Of a stretch of 64,000 bases of DNA, positions 32,140 to 41,711 are shown piece after piece. Under the pieces are notes generated by a model. That model was given only the letters and a program-made list of their open reading frames with translations, did no database searches and was not told where the DNA came from. Numbering within the stretch: the stretch's first letter is position 1; each line of letters opens with the position of its first letter. The position numbers and the translations under genes are program-made. Origin of the DNA: Micromonospora cathayae (lineage in GTDB: Bacteria > Actinomycetota > Actinomycetes > Mycobacteriales > Micromonosporaceae); the NCBI RefSeq assembly GCF_028993575.1, contig NZ_CP118615.1, positions 1,116,001-1,180,000 on the forward strand, read 5' to 3'.

Positions 32140-33246
32140 ATGCCGCTGGCCAACGACTCCTACCGGAACGTGCCGACCCTCACCGACGGCACCGACCTGC
32201 TCAACCTCGCCTGGACGCTGGACGAGGGCACGTGCCTCGACGTCGACCTCCAGCAGGCGCTCGCCGACCAGTTGCGGCACGAGGTGACCGGCGGGCTGCC
32301 CTCGGTCAACAGCTACCTGGTGCGGGACCCGTACGGCGAGGAACTGCTCGGTCCGGCGGTCGCCGCGCTGTTCCCCGGCACCGGGGAAGAGTCCGACCTG
32401 GTCACCGGCGCGGGAGTCATCTCCCTGCTGCACTGCCTGGTCCGGCTGGCCGGGGACCGGCCGGTCTACGTGATCGGCGACGTCTACCCGGACCTGCCGC
32501 ACTGGGCGGACGTCGCCGGGGTGGGCTGCGTGTCCCGTCACGACGTCGGGGGTGGCCCCGACCACGCGGCCAACGCCGTGGCGGTGGGCGCGGGGCTGGT
32601 GCTGCTCGAACGGCCCGCGCTGACCGGGGAGCAGGTCGACCTGGCCACGGTGGAAGCGCTCTGCGCCGCCACCGCCGGGCAGGGCACGGTGGTGCTGGTC
32701 GACGAGTCGTACGCCAACTACCACCCGCCCGGGTACAGCGCGCTTCCGCTGACCTCGCGGCTGAGCAACCTCGTCGTGGTGCGCGGCCTGGCGAAGGCGT
32801 ACGGGATGGGCGGGCTGCGGTTGGGGTTCGCGGTGTCCTCCCGGGCGCTACGGGCCCGGATCCGGGCCGCCGTCCCGCCGATGCTCGCCTCCTCGCTGTC
32901 GCTGCGGCTCGGCCGGGCGGTCCTCGCCCTCGGTGACATCACCGCCGGGCTGCGCAGCCGGGTGGAGACCGCCCGCCGGGAGACCCTGGCGGCGCTGGCC
33001 GGGGCCGGTCTGGAGGCACCACTGTCGGCCAGCCGGTACGTGCCGTTCCTGTTCTATCCGGCCGACGACCATCCGGCGGCGGTCGCGCTGCGGGACCGGG
33101 GCATCGTCGGTAAGCGGCACGTCCACTGGTCGGAACGGTCCCGGGCGACGGCCGACCGGTACCGGTTGAGCGTCCCGCTCCGCCCCGACCGGCTCCTGCT
33201 GCTGCGCACCCGGCTGGCGGCCGGCCCGGCCCCGGCGGCCCGCTGA
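32140..33246 (+). CDS. PLP-dependent class I/II aminotransferase
   Basis: 368 aa. HisC/CobD-like: the PLP lysine is in VVRGLAKAYGMGGLRLGF, with VLVDESYANYHP upstream for the Asp/Tyr contacts and a C-terminal RLSVPLRPD with the substrate-carboxylate Arg. It could transaminate an amino acid, or decarboxylate like CobD. GGAGGAAG precedes the ATG. Last gene of the rightward unit that begins with the peptide. Its 3' end is also duplicated past the stop. Confidence 0.85.
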   Translation: MPLANDSYRNVPTLTDGTDLLNLAWTLDEGTCLDVDLQQALADQLRHEVTGGLPSVNSYLVRDPYGEELLGPAVAALFPGTGEESDLVTGAGVISLLHCLVRLAGDRPVYVIGDVYPDLPHWADVAGVGCVSRHDVGGGPDHAANAVAVGAGLVLLERPALTGEQVDLATVEALCAATAGQGTVVLVDESYANYHPPGYSALPLTSRLSNLVVVRGLAKAYGMGGLRLGFAVSSRALRARIRAAVPPMLASSLSLRLGRAVLALGDITAGLRSRVETARRETLAALAGAGLEAPLSASRYVPFLFYPADDHPAAVALRDRGIVGKRHVHWSERSRATADRYRLSVPLRPDRLLLLRTRLAAGPAPAAR

Positions 33247-33287
33247 CCCGGCACCCGGTCGGCGGCACGGCTCCGGCGGCCCGCTGA
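33220..33287. repeat. 41-bp-period duplication of the aminotransferase 3' end
   Basis: The 27 bases ending at the aminotransferase stop (33220-33246) recur at 33261-33287 with three mismatches, again with the TGA. This is the second of three such 3'-end duplications. Confidence 0.7.
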
Positions 33288-33377
33288 GCGGCCTTCCGTC
33301 GAAGCCGCGGCCGGTGCGGTCCCTCCCCCTCGTGGATCCGGCCAGCCACCTCGGCGGCCCACCGGCCCGCCACCCGG

Positions 33378-34463
33378 TCAGGGCTCGGGAACCTCGGCGG
33401 CCAGTCGCCGGCACTCGGCGAGCAGTTCCCGGGCCTCCGCCGGGACCGCCCGGGCGAAGTCGGTCCCCCAGCGACGCAGGAACGGATCGTCCACCCCGGT
33501 CCGGTCACCGGACAGCGCCTCGATGATCCGGAGGAAGCACAGCGGCAGGTAGGGCAGGGCGTACCCGCCCTCGTGGGTGAGCAGCAGCCGCCCACCGGCA
33601 TGCCGTTCCGCCAGCTCGACGACCTGCTCGGCCAGCCACCGGTAGTCGGCCGAGTGCAGCGCCAGCCGGGCGGACGGGTCCAGGTAGCTGGCGTCCAACC
33701 CGCTGGGTACGAGCACCATGTCCGGCCGGAACCGGTCCACCGCAGGCCGGACCACCTCGTCGAAGACAGCACGGTAGACCCCACCGCCGGAGCCCATCGG
33801 CACCGGGACGTTGAGGTTGGTGCCGAACCCCGCTCCGTCCCCTCGGGCGTCCGTGCCACCCGTGCCCGGCGCGAAGTGCCGGTTCTGGTGGATCGAGATG
33901 GTCAGCACGGTGGGGTCGTCCCAGAAGGCCGCCTGCTGGCTGTTGCCGTGGTGCGCGTCCCAGTCGATCATGACGATCCGGCGGGCGCCCAACTCCCGGG
34001 CCCGCAGCGCGGCCAGGACCCCGTTGGCGAAGAGGCAGCCGCCGCCGGCCGAGTCGGTCTCGGAGTGGTGGCCCGCCGGCCGGACCAGGGCGTAGCCGTT
34101 GCGTACCCGCCGGTGCCACACCTGACCGCACAGGTCGCGTACGGCCGCGACGGCGAGCAGGCCCGCCTCCGTCCGGCTGCCCGGCGGTACCGCGTCGAAG
34201 ATCCCCTGCGCGGCGGCGTACCCGGGGTCGTGGAAGGAGGTCACCACCTCCGGGTCCGCCGGCGCATCGATCTCCACCAGCCGTACCGACGGCAACCCGG
34301 CAGCCGACCATTCGAGGATGTCGCGCAGGCAGCCGACCCGGGCACCCCGGTCCCAGCGCTCGTCGGGCAGCAACACCTGATGGTCCAGGAAGGCTGCGCC
34401 CGGGCCGTTGTCGTGGGCGGCGAAGACCGGGGACCAGGCGACGGCGGTGCCGTGCGCCGTCAC
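33378..34463 (-). CDS. histone-deacetylase-fold amidohydrolase
   Basis: 361 aa. Zn-dependent HDAC/acetylpolyamine-amidohydrolase family: tandem His in RPAGHHSE, Zn ligands Asp and His in MIDWDAHHGN and Asp in PSGLDAS, catalytic Tyr probably in THEGGYALP. In bacteria these enzymes deacetylate polyamines or small amides. GTG start overlaps the PqqD-like gene stop (GTGA). Terminal gene of the leftward nucleotidyltransferase/PqqD/HDAC operon; convergent with the aminotransferase. It might unmask an amine late in biosynthesis. Confidence 0.88.
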   Translation of the reverse strand: MTAHGTAVAWSPVFAAHDNGPGAAFLDHQVLLPDERWDRGARVGCLRDILEWSAAGLPSVRLVEIDAPADPEVVTSFHDPGYAAAQGIFDAVPPGSRTEAGLLAVAAVRDLCGQVWHRRVRNGYALVRPAGHHSETDSAGGGCLFANGVLAALRARELGARRIVMIDWDAHHGNSQQAAFWDDPTVLTISIHQNRHFAPGTGGTDARGDGAGFGTNLNVPVPMGSGGGVYRAVFDEVVRPAVDRFRPDMVLVPSGLDASYLDPSARLALHSADYRWLAEQVVELAERHAGGRLLLTHEGGYALPYLPLCFLRIIEALSGDRTGVDDPFLRRWGTDFARAVPAEARELLAECRRLAAEVPEP

Positions 34464-34747
34464 CCGGTGACCTCGAGCACCCCGTGGTCGATCAACTGCC
34501 CCAACAGGTCGAGGGTGTCGGCCTCGGCCTCGGCGGGCGGCAGACCGTACTCGGTCGCCAGCAGGCCCACGACCTGCGCGACGGTACGCACCCCGTCGAA
34601 GCGACGGACCAGGAACGCGGCCATGTCGTGCAGTTCGAAGGCACTGTCGGCGGTCGCCACCAGCAGGGTGCCCCGGTAGCTACGGATCCGCACGTCCAAC
34701 CGACGGCGCGGGACGGAGTCACGCCCGATCGCCAGGTGCTCCGGCAT
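34460..34747 (-). CDS. PqqD-like (RRE-type) small protein
   Basis: 95 aa. Pattern of PqqD/RiPP recognition elements: beta strands RRRLDVRIRSYRGTLLVATADSAFELHDMAAFLV, then RRFDGVRTVAQVVGLLATEYG and a last helix ADTLDLLGQLIDHGVL. Such domains bind precursor leader peptides and deliver them to enzymes. Its presence beside two small peptide genes is the strongest sign of a ribosomal peptide pathway here. TGATG coupling with the nucleotidyltransferase gene and GTGA with the HDAC-fold gene. Confidence 0.78.
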   Translation of the reverse strand: MPEHLAIGRDSVPRRRLDVRIRSYRGTLLVATADSAFELHDMAAFLVRRFDGVRTVAQVVGLLATEYGLPPAEAEADTLDLLGQLIDHGVLEVTG

Positions 34748-35532
34748 CAGATCTCCACCTCCATCGAGAGTCGCTTGCACAAGGTGATCACCTCTTCGAT
34801 CCAGGGTCGCGGATCGTCGGCCCGGAAACCGGCCATGGTCTCCAGCTCCCAGTACCGGTCGAAGGGCAGTGCGGTGAGCTTCGCCTCCTTGAGTCGTCGG
34901 GCCCGCCACTTGGGCACCTGGGAACCGAACGATCCGCCGCTCTCCAACAGCGCGTCGACCGTATGCCCGAACGCCGTCCGGGCGGAGAGCACGGCGCTGT
35001 GCAGGTCACCGTCGGCCAACTGCCCGAGGGCGTCCTCGACGTAGCCGTCCGCGCGGGCGAGTGACCGGGTGACCAGGAACGCCTGGAACGCGCTGCCGTT
35101 CACCTGCTCGCGCCGACGGCGGACCCAGTCGGCTCCGGTCAGCGGCACGCAGGTGAACAGCCGTTCCAGAAACGACTCCTCCTCCTCGACGAGCGCCGCC
35201 ACCACGGGGTCACCGCTCTCGAACCGTTCCCAGCTGACCTTCGTGAGCATCTGGTCCACCTGTCGGTCGAGCCAGTACGTGAGCTCCCAGCGTCGGCCGT
35301 CGACGTGCAGCACCTCGCGGGGCAGGTGGACGGGCTGGAGGGGGACCACCTTGCTCGACGCGTCGGGCCTCCGCCACGACGTTTTCGTGATCACGTAGAA
35401 GTCGCGGTCACTGCGGCTGTTGGCCCAGCCCCGGGCGACCGATCCCACGATCAGCAGGGCCAGCAGATCGCCGGGCAGCAGTGACCGGCTCCGTAGTTCG
35501 GAAAGAAAGCCGGTGAGGGCCGGCGGTGTCAC
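34747..35532 (-). CDS. minimal nucleotidyltransferase-fold protein
   Basis: 261 aa. Pol-beta-type nucleotidyltransferase signature IVGSVARGWANSRSDRDFYV (GS then DxD) at the N-terminus, followed by a helical HEPN-like half (FLVTRSLARADGYVEDALGQL, SAVLSARTAFGHTVDALL). Related proteins transfer AMP or other nucleotides to antibiotics, proteins or RNA, so peptide or small-molecule nucleotidylation is possible. GTG start with a weak ribosome site. An antitoxin-like role is the alternative, but no partner toxin is seen. First large gene of the operon. Confidence 0.7.
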   Translation of the reverse strand: MTPPALTGFLSELRSRSLLPGDLLALLIVGSVARGWANSRSDRDFYVITKTSWRRPDASSKVVPLQPVHLPREVLHVDGRRWELTYWLDRQVDQMLTKVSWERFESGDPVVAALVEEEESFLERLFTCVPLTGADWVRRRREQVNGSAFQAFLVTRSLARADGYVEDALGQLADGDLHSAVLSARTAFGHTVDALLESGGSFGSQVPKWRARRLKEAKLTALPFDRYWELETMAGFRADDPRPWIEEVITLCKRLSMEVEI

Positions 35533-35654
35533 GGGTGGGCCCTGTCGGCGCCACCGGCTGAGGGCCCCCCGTGGTCGACGTCACCGGAGTCGGTGTCACC
35601 GGAACGGTGCCGGGACGACGCGGCGTCAGGCATCCGCGTTACGGGGTGGTCGGT

Positions 35655-35726
35655 TCAGCGGGATCGGGTCGGCCCCGGTGCGGGCCGGTGTCGACTCTGG
35701 AACCAGGAGTTTGTGCTGACAGCCAT
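35655..35726 (-). CDS. 23-codon ORF, candidate leader or precursor peptide
   Basis: Encodes a basic, aromatic-containing peptide that starts MAVSTNSWFQ and ends PGPTRSR. Its ATG is preceded by GGGGAGG at ideal spacing, and a promoter with 17-base spacer lies just upstream, giving a leader of about 22 nt. It opens the nucleotidyltransferase/PqqD/HDAC transcript. It could be a short precursor for the PqqD-like protein, or a translated leader controlling the operon. Nothing recognisable; short ORFs with good signals can still be chance. The rest of 35533-35847 holds no gene. Confidence 0.4.
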   Translation of the reverse strand: MAVSTNSWFQSRHRPAPGPTRSR

Positions 35727-35754
35727 GCGAACCTCCCCGTGATACGCAAGACCA

Positions 35755-35783
35755 ATTGCACCACCGGCCGCTGACGTCGTCAA
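35755..35783 (-). promoter_or_regulatory. promoter of the 23-codon ORF / nucleotidyltransferase operon
   Basis: Minus strand TTGACG, 17 bases, TGCAAT. Expected start near 35748, immediately upstream of the GGGGAGG site at 35731-35737. Confidence 0.5.
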
Positions 35784-35847
35784 TACCGCGCCGACGCCGG
35801 TCAATGTCCCGACAGCTCCGGCCAGGGCCGGAGGGCTAAGAACGATC

Positions 35848-35893
35848 ATGGGGTTGTCGTCCCGGACCGCCGGCCCGTACACGACAACCCCAT
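35848..35893 (-). terminator. enolase terminator
   Basis: ATGGGGTTGTCGT and ACGACAACCCCAT form a perfect 13-bp stem with a 20-base loop, 15 bases beyond the enolase stop codon. The following minus-strand bases include a short T-rich stretch (gttctt). Confidence 0.75.
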
Positions 35894-35907
35894 CTCGGTG
35901 TGGTGGA

Positions 35908-37191
<1,284 letters not shown>

Positions 37192-37251
37192 TCATTCCTC
37201 CGATGTGGCGCCTTCGTCGGGCGAAGACGTGATTGGTCACAACCGGTCCGA

Positions 37252-37326
37252 CGGCTCTGGCAGACTGGGCACCGGCCGCCCGTCAACTCCGGTCCGGGCG
37301 GACCCCCACCCAGTCTGCCAGAGCCG
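37252..37326. repeat. 18-bp perfect inverted repeat upstream of enolase
   Basis: CGGCTCTGGCAGACTGGG (37252-37269) and its exact complement (37309-37326) can form a strong hairpin with a 39-base loop. It lies between the start of enolase and the stop of the IS5-type ORF, so it may terminate the latter, or be a mobile-element end. Confidence 0.7.
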
Positions 37327-37419
37327 GATCACCGGAACTACGCAGGCTCAGCCGCTCCGGCCGCTCCACCAACCGGAAACAAAGCGCAGGAAAACGGCGG
37401 ACAAAGGCCACTGGACGGG

Positions 37420-37893
37420 TCAGTTCCGCCCGCCGTCACCTCGAAAGATCCGTTCGGCGAACTCCACCGACAGGTACCGGCGGACGGCTGTCCGGCGGGC
37501 GGTCGGTTCGGTGGCCGGTGGGCCGTCGCCGGCCACGGCGCCCCGGACCGGGGAGAGCCGTCGGTCGGCGGCGGCGGTCAGGGCGGTGGCCCATCGGGCG
37601 ACCTCCGGCGGGACGTCAGCGGCCGCGGCCGCCGTCCCGAGCCGCCCCCAGAACCCGCTCTGGTGCCACTCCCCGAACCGGCGGTGGGCGGTCTGCCAGG
37701 AGACGTCGAAGACCCGGGGCAGCATCCGCCACACGGAATCGGTGACGAGGACGAACGCGATGGCCGCGAACATGGCCTCGTCGTCCACCCGTCGGGCACC
37801 CCCGCCCTGCGGCCGGGCGGTCTGCCGGGGCACCAGTGGAGCCGCCAGCGGCCATACGCACATGGGCGCCAACCAGGGGAACCGCTCCGACAT
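37420..37893 (-). CDS. IS5-type transposase N-terminal-domain protein (DUF4096-like)
   Basis: 157 aa from the ATG at 37893. Segments RPQGGGARRVDDEAMFAAIAFVLVTDSVWRMLP and FDVSWQTAHRRFGEW are the N-terminal helix-turn-helix part of IS5/IS4-type transposases; the DDE catalytic domain is absent. The C-terminal third does not look like transposase. It is a remnant of an insertion event or a domesticated DNA-binding protein. No terminal repeats or target duplication typical of an intact element were found nearby apart from the 18-bp inverted repeat downstream. Confidence 0.75.
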   Translation of the reverse strand: MSERFPWLAPMCVWPLAAPLVPRQTARPQGGGARRVDDEAMFAAIAFVLVTDSVWRMLPRVFDVSWQTAHRRFGEWHQSGFWGRLGTAAAAADVPPEVARWATALTAAADRRLSPVRGAVAGDGPPATEPTARRTAVRRYLSVEFAERIFRGDGGRN

Positions 37894-38079
37894 AGGCCCC
37901 ATGATGCGCTTCCGGGGCCGGCACCCGCCACCATCCGGCCACCGCCGGGTCACCGGCCGGTCACCCACCGGCCAGGCCCGCCCACCGGATCTCACCGCCT
38001 GTCACGGGACATCGACGATCAACATGTTGTGCCAAACTTGCCGCATCGGCCCGGACACTCGTGACCATGACCGACGACG

Positions 38080-39384
38080 ATGCTTAGTGAGGCCCCCTTG
38101 GGTAACTCCGACCCGAATGGCACGGACCCGACCTGCTCGTTCTGCGGTAAGAAAAGGGACAAGGACCGGCTGGTCGAAGGGCCGGGGGTGGCCATCTGCG
38201 ACGGATGTGTCGACCTCTGCGGCGAGGTGGTCACCGACCGGCGTCGCCAGGTGGCCGGCTTCCGGGCGGACGCGCTGCCGCGCCCCCATGACATCCGCGC
38301 ATTCCTGGACACCTACGTGGTCGGCCAGGACCGGGCCAAGATGGCGCTCTCCGTGGCGCTCTACAGCCACTACAAGCGGGTCCGGCTGAACACCTCCGGA
38401 CAGCGGACCACCGACGTCGAGCTGACCAAGTCGAACATCCTCCTGCTCGGGCCCACCGGCTCGGGCAAGACGTTGCTGGCCCAGAGCCTGGCCCGCAACC
38501 TGGACGTGCCGTTCACCGTCGCCGACGCGACGACGCTGACCGAGGCCGGCTACATCGGTGAGGACGTCGACTCGATCCTGACCCGGCTCGTCCAGGCCGC
38601 CGGCAACGACATCCGGAAGGCCGAGACCGGCATCGTCTACATCGACGAGATCGACAAGATCGCCAGCAGTTCCGGCAAGGCCGGCGGGTCGCGCGACGTC
38701 TCGGGGGAGGGTGTCCAGCAGGCGTTACTCAAGATGCTGGAAGGCACCGTGGTCACCCTGGCCCAGAACGCCCGTTCGGCCACCGCGGCCAGCGGTCGGG
38801 GCTACGCGGGCCGGGAACCGACCCGGATCGACACGTCGAACATCCTCTTCGTGGTCGGTGGCGCGTTCGCCGGGCTGGAGGACATCGTCGCCGCGCGGGT
38901 CGGCCGCAACAACCTGGGGTTCGGTGGGGCCATCCGCTCGCGGGCCGACGATGCGGAGATCGACTACTTCGCGCAGGTCATGCCGGAGGATCTGATCGCC
39001 TTCGGCATGATCCCGGAGTTCATCGGACGGCTGCCGATCATCACCTCGGTGCAGAAGCTGGACCAGGCCACCCTGGTCAAGGTGCTGACCGAGCCGAGGA
39101 ACGCCCTGTCCAAGCAGTACCGGCTGATGTTCGAGCTCGACGACGTCGAGCTGGAGTTCGCCCCCGGCGCACTGGAGGCCGTGGCGGATCAGGCGATCCG
39201 GCGGGGCACCGGGGCGCGCGGGCTACGTGCCATCCTCGAACAGGCGCTCATCACCACGATGTACGACGTGCCGTCGCTGACCGACGTGACCAGGGTCGTG
39301 GTGACCGAGGAGGTCATCCTCCAGGGCGCGGAGCCGACCCTGGTACGTGACCCGGCCCGCGACGGCGCGGCGGCCGGACGCTGA
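38080..39384 (+). CDS. clpX: ClpX-like AAA+ unfoldase paralogue
   Basis: 434 aa. Zinc-binding CSFCG...CDGCVDLC, Walker A GPTGSGKT, pore loop AGYIGEDVDS, Walker B IVYIDEIDK, sensor and LGF loop (NNLGFGGAI) for ClpP docking. However the segment that in ClpX reads GGRKH...FxxIDT reads NARSATAASGRGYAGREPTRIDT: the RKH loop that engages substrates at the pore entrance is missing. No clpP or tig lies next to it, unlike the housekeeping locus. It is therefore probably a second, specialised ClpX. The start is ATG 38080; TTG at 38098 behind GAGG is a good alternative. Confidence 0.9.
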   Translation: MLSEAPLGNSDPNGTDPTCSFCGKKRDKDRLVEGPGVAICDGCVDLCGEVVTDRRRQVAGFRADALPRPHDIRAFLDTYVVGQDRAKMALSVALYSHYKRVRLNTSGQRTTDVELTKSNILLLGPTGSGKTLLAQSLARNLDVPFTVADATTLTEAGYIGEDVDSILTRLVQAAGNDIRKAETGIVYIDEIDKIASSSGKAGGSRDVSGEGVQQALLKMLEGTVVTLAQNARSATAASGRGYAGREPTRIDTSNILFVVGGAFAGLEDIVAARVGRNNLGFGGAIRSRADDAEIDYFAQVMPEDLIAFGMIPEFIGRLPIITSVQKLDQATLVKVLTEPRNALSKQYRLMFELDDVELEFAPGALEAVADQAIRRGTGARGLRAILEQALITTMYDVPSLTDVTRVVVTEEVILQGAEPTLVRDPARDGAAAGR

Positions 39385-39478
39385 GCGCGCCCGGACCAAC
39401 GCGGCGGGACGCTGAGCGCGGTACGTGACCCGGCCCGGACCAACGCGGCCGGACGCTGAGCGCGGTACGTGACCCGGC
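39342..39478. repeat. tandem duplications of the clpX 3' end
   Basis: The clpX tail (ggtacgtgacccggcccg ... ggacgctgagcgcg, with its TGA) is followed by one partial copy (39389-39420), one nearly full copy (39421-39464) and a broken fourth (39465-39478). Period about 44 bp. Confidence 0.8.
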
Positions 39479-39506
39479 GGGCTCGGTGGGGTACCGAGCC
39501 CGCCGG
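39474..39506. terminator. bidirectional terminator between clpX and GH62 gene
   Basis: CCGGCGGGCTCGGT pairs perfectly with ACCGAGCCCGCCGG across a five-base loop, between two convergent genes. Confidence 0.75.
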
Positions 39507-39535
39507 GGTCGAGCGGGTTGGAGCCGGTCAGGTCG

Positions 39536-41068
39536 TCAGCGCTGCAGGGTGAGCAGGCCGGGACGGTAGGGCAGACGGCCGTAGTCGCCACCGGAGTTGG
39601 GGTCACGGCCCTGGTACAGCAGTTGCAGGTTGCAGGGGTTCACGGTCATGGTTTGGTCCGCGTTGGTCCGCAGCAGCTCGCCGTGGCTGATGTCGTTGGT
39701 CCAGGTCGCACCACTGTTGGCCTTCCCCGCGAACGGGTTGCTCTCGGTCGCGGCCTGCGGGGTCCAGGTACCACCCAGGCTGGTCGCGGTGAACGACCGG
39801 AAGTACCGGCCCTGCGCCCCGATCGCCTCCACGATCATCAGGTACTTCTGCTGACCCTGGAGCTTGTACACCTGAACCGCCTCGAACAGGTTGTTCGTGG
39901 TGTCCGTCATGATCGTCGTGTAGTTCGACCCGAAACTGCCCGGGAAGTTCCCGATCGGCATGCTCGCCCGGTAGATCCGACCGTTGTCACCGGCGAAGAA
40001 CAGGTACATGTTCTGGTCGTCACCGATCAACGCCTGATCGATCGGACCGGTCCCCGAGTTGGAGATGCTGCCGGTGAACAGCGTCTGGTGCGCCGACCAG
40101 CTGTTCACGTTGGTCGGGTCCGTCGACGTCCGGTACGAGAACGCCGGCCCACCCCACTGGTAGGCGAGGACCCACAGGTTCCTCGGCGCGAAGTAGAACA
40201 ACGACGGCGCGACCGCCGAGAACGGCATCGCGTTCTGACTCGCCGAACCCATCTGCGACCAGTTGTCGAACAGACCGAAGTTCATCGACCCCCACGACGT
40301 ACCCGTGTCATGCGTGGTCGCGTACACCAACTGCCGACCGTTGTACGGCGCGTGCGTGAAGTCCTTCAACGACACCCAACCCGACCTCGGCTGCGCCAGA
40401 GGACCCGACGACGACCACCGGTAGTTCGACGGAAGGTCACACGTACCCGGCGGTGGCGTAGTCGGCGGGGTGGTGGGCGTGGTGCCGCCGTCGACCCGGA
40501 CGAACTGCCACTGCTGGTTGGTGCCGCCCCAGTCGTCGTACTGGACGATGTTGGCGCCGTCGGCGGTGGACGCGCCCTGCACCTCGAGGGCCCGGTTGCT
40601 GTTGCGGTTGATCAATCGGACGTAGCCGCCGTCGGAGTCGGCCAGCCGGAACTGCTGGTTGGTGCCGTTGTGGTCGGTCCACTGGTTGATCGCCGCGCCG
40701 TTGGCGGTGGAGAAGTTGTAGACGTCCAGGACCTTGCCGGAGTGCCGGGACTTGACCCGGTAGTAGCCGCCGCCGGAGTCGACGAACTGCCACTGCTGCT
40801 GGTTACCGTTGTTCCGGGTCCACTGCGTGATCCGGCCACCGTCGGCCGTGGACAGGTTGTACACGTCCAGGGCCTTGCCGCTGTTGCGGTTCACCAGCAC
40901 GTACCACGCGTTGGTGTCGACCGTCGCCGCCGCGGCCGGGGTCGACACCACCGCCGCGGCCACACCACCGGCCAGTACGGTCGCCACGCCGGCGGCGAGG
41001 GTCCGCAGCAACCATCCACGTCGCCGCGACGGCGGCGCGATCGATGGAGATGTACCAAAGGCAGACAT
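39536..41068 (-). CDS. secreted GH62 alpha-L-arabinofuranosidase with ricin-type CBM13
   Basis: 510 aa. Tat-type signal ([14 protein letters not shown] ... PAAAA), then a ricin B-lectin domain with three QxW repeats (residues 50-190, for example QQQWQFV, NQQFRLA, NQQWQFV), a Thr/Pro linker, and a GH62 catalytic domain beginning [20 protein letters not shown]62 markers: [14 protein letters not shown] with the catalytic base Asp, [12 protein letters not shown] and [11 protein letters not shown]. It removes arabinose side chains from arabinoxylan outside the cell. A palindrome of the LacI type lies 84 bases upstream, so it is probably repressed without inducer. Clear GGAGG site. Confidence 0.92.
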   Translation of the reverse strand: MSAFGTSPSIAPPSRRRGWLLRTLAAGVATVLAGGVAAAVVSTPAAAATVDTNAWYVLVNRNSGKALDVYNLSTADGGRITQWTRNNGNQQQWQFVDSGGGYYRVKSRHSGKVLDVYNFSTANGAAINQWTDHNGTNQQFRLADSDGGYVRLINRNSNRALEVQGASTADGANIVQYDDWGGTNQQWQFVRVDGGTTPTTPPTTPPPGTCDLPSNYRWSSSGPLAQPRSGWVSLKDFTHAPYNGRQLVYATTHDTGTSWGSMNFGLFDNWSQMGSASQNAMPFSAVAPSLFYFAPRNLWVLAYQWGGPAFSYRTSTDPTNVNSWSAHQTLFTGSISNSGTGPIDQALIGDDQNMYLFFAGDNGRIYRASMPIGNFPGSFGSNYTTIMTDTTNNLFEAVQVYKLQGQQKYLMIVEAIGAQGRYFRSFTATSLGGTWTPQAATESNPFAGKANSGATWTNDISHGELLRTNADQTMTVNPCNLQLLYQGRDPNSGGDYGRLPYRPGLLTLQR

Positions 41069-41151
41069 GATCCTCCTTCAATGACCAAGCCCGAACGGTC
41101 TGCCCGAGGCCGGGCGCACCGCGCTGTGTCACCGGACGGCGCGCGAGGGGG

Positions 41152-41167
41152 TTGTTATCGCTAACAA
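41152..41167. promoter_or_regulatory. LacI-type operator upstream of the GH62 gene
   Basis: TTGTTA-TCGC-TAACAA: six-base perfect arms, similar in style to operators of xylan/arabinan-responsive LacI regulators. Half-sites GCGATAACA (41268-41276) and GCGTTAACA (41413-41421) lie further upstream. The 643-bp divergent region 41069-41711 otherwise shows no gene I can support. Confidence 0.55.
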
Positions 41168-41711
41168 TCCGCTCGCCGGTTCCGGCGCACACCTGAACCC
41201 AGGTCCGACGAAGCAGGCTCGCCCGGTAAGCCACACAGCCGCCGTCACCCTTGACCATCGACTCTCGGCGATAACATGCCGTTCGTCAAGTCGTAACGCT
41301 CCTGATTCACCGCTTCGCCGACCCGCCGCAGCCCTCCTCGCCGGCCATCCCACGGGCATCGCCCGCCCACCGGCCGGAGCGGGACGGACCCTTCGGGCGA
41401 CGACGAATGATGGCGTTAACATCGACGCGGACTCATGGCGTGGCCGGACGGTCACGCGGTCCGGATCACCCCGGTGACACCGGCCCGGATGCCCCCGGCT
41501 CCGGTGACTCCGCGCCCGCCCGGCGCTCCCGGCCGCCACCGGCCCCGGCTCGGGTCCGCCGACCGGAGCCGCCTCGTGTAGAAAGCACAGATAGCCGGCC
41601 GCCGTACCGGAGATGCCAGGGCGCGCCGGCCGCACGGGCACCACCGAGGGCACCAGAAAGGGATGTCGAGCCGATGGACCCGATGACCCTTCACGAAGGT
41701 GCCGGCCTGCG

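Noticed and set aside
37420..37893. Intact insertion sequence
   Set aside because: Only the N-terminal transposase domain is present, with no DDE domain and no flanking target duplication.
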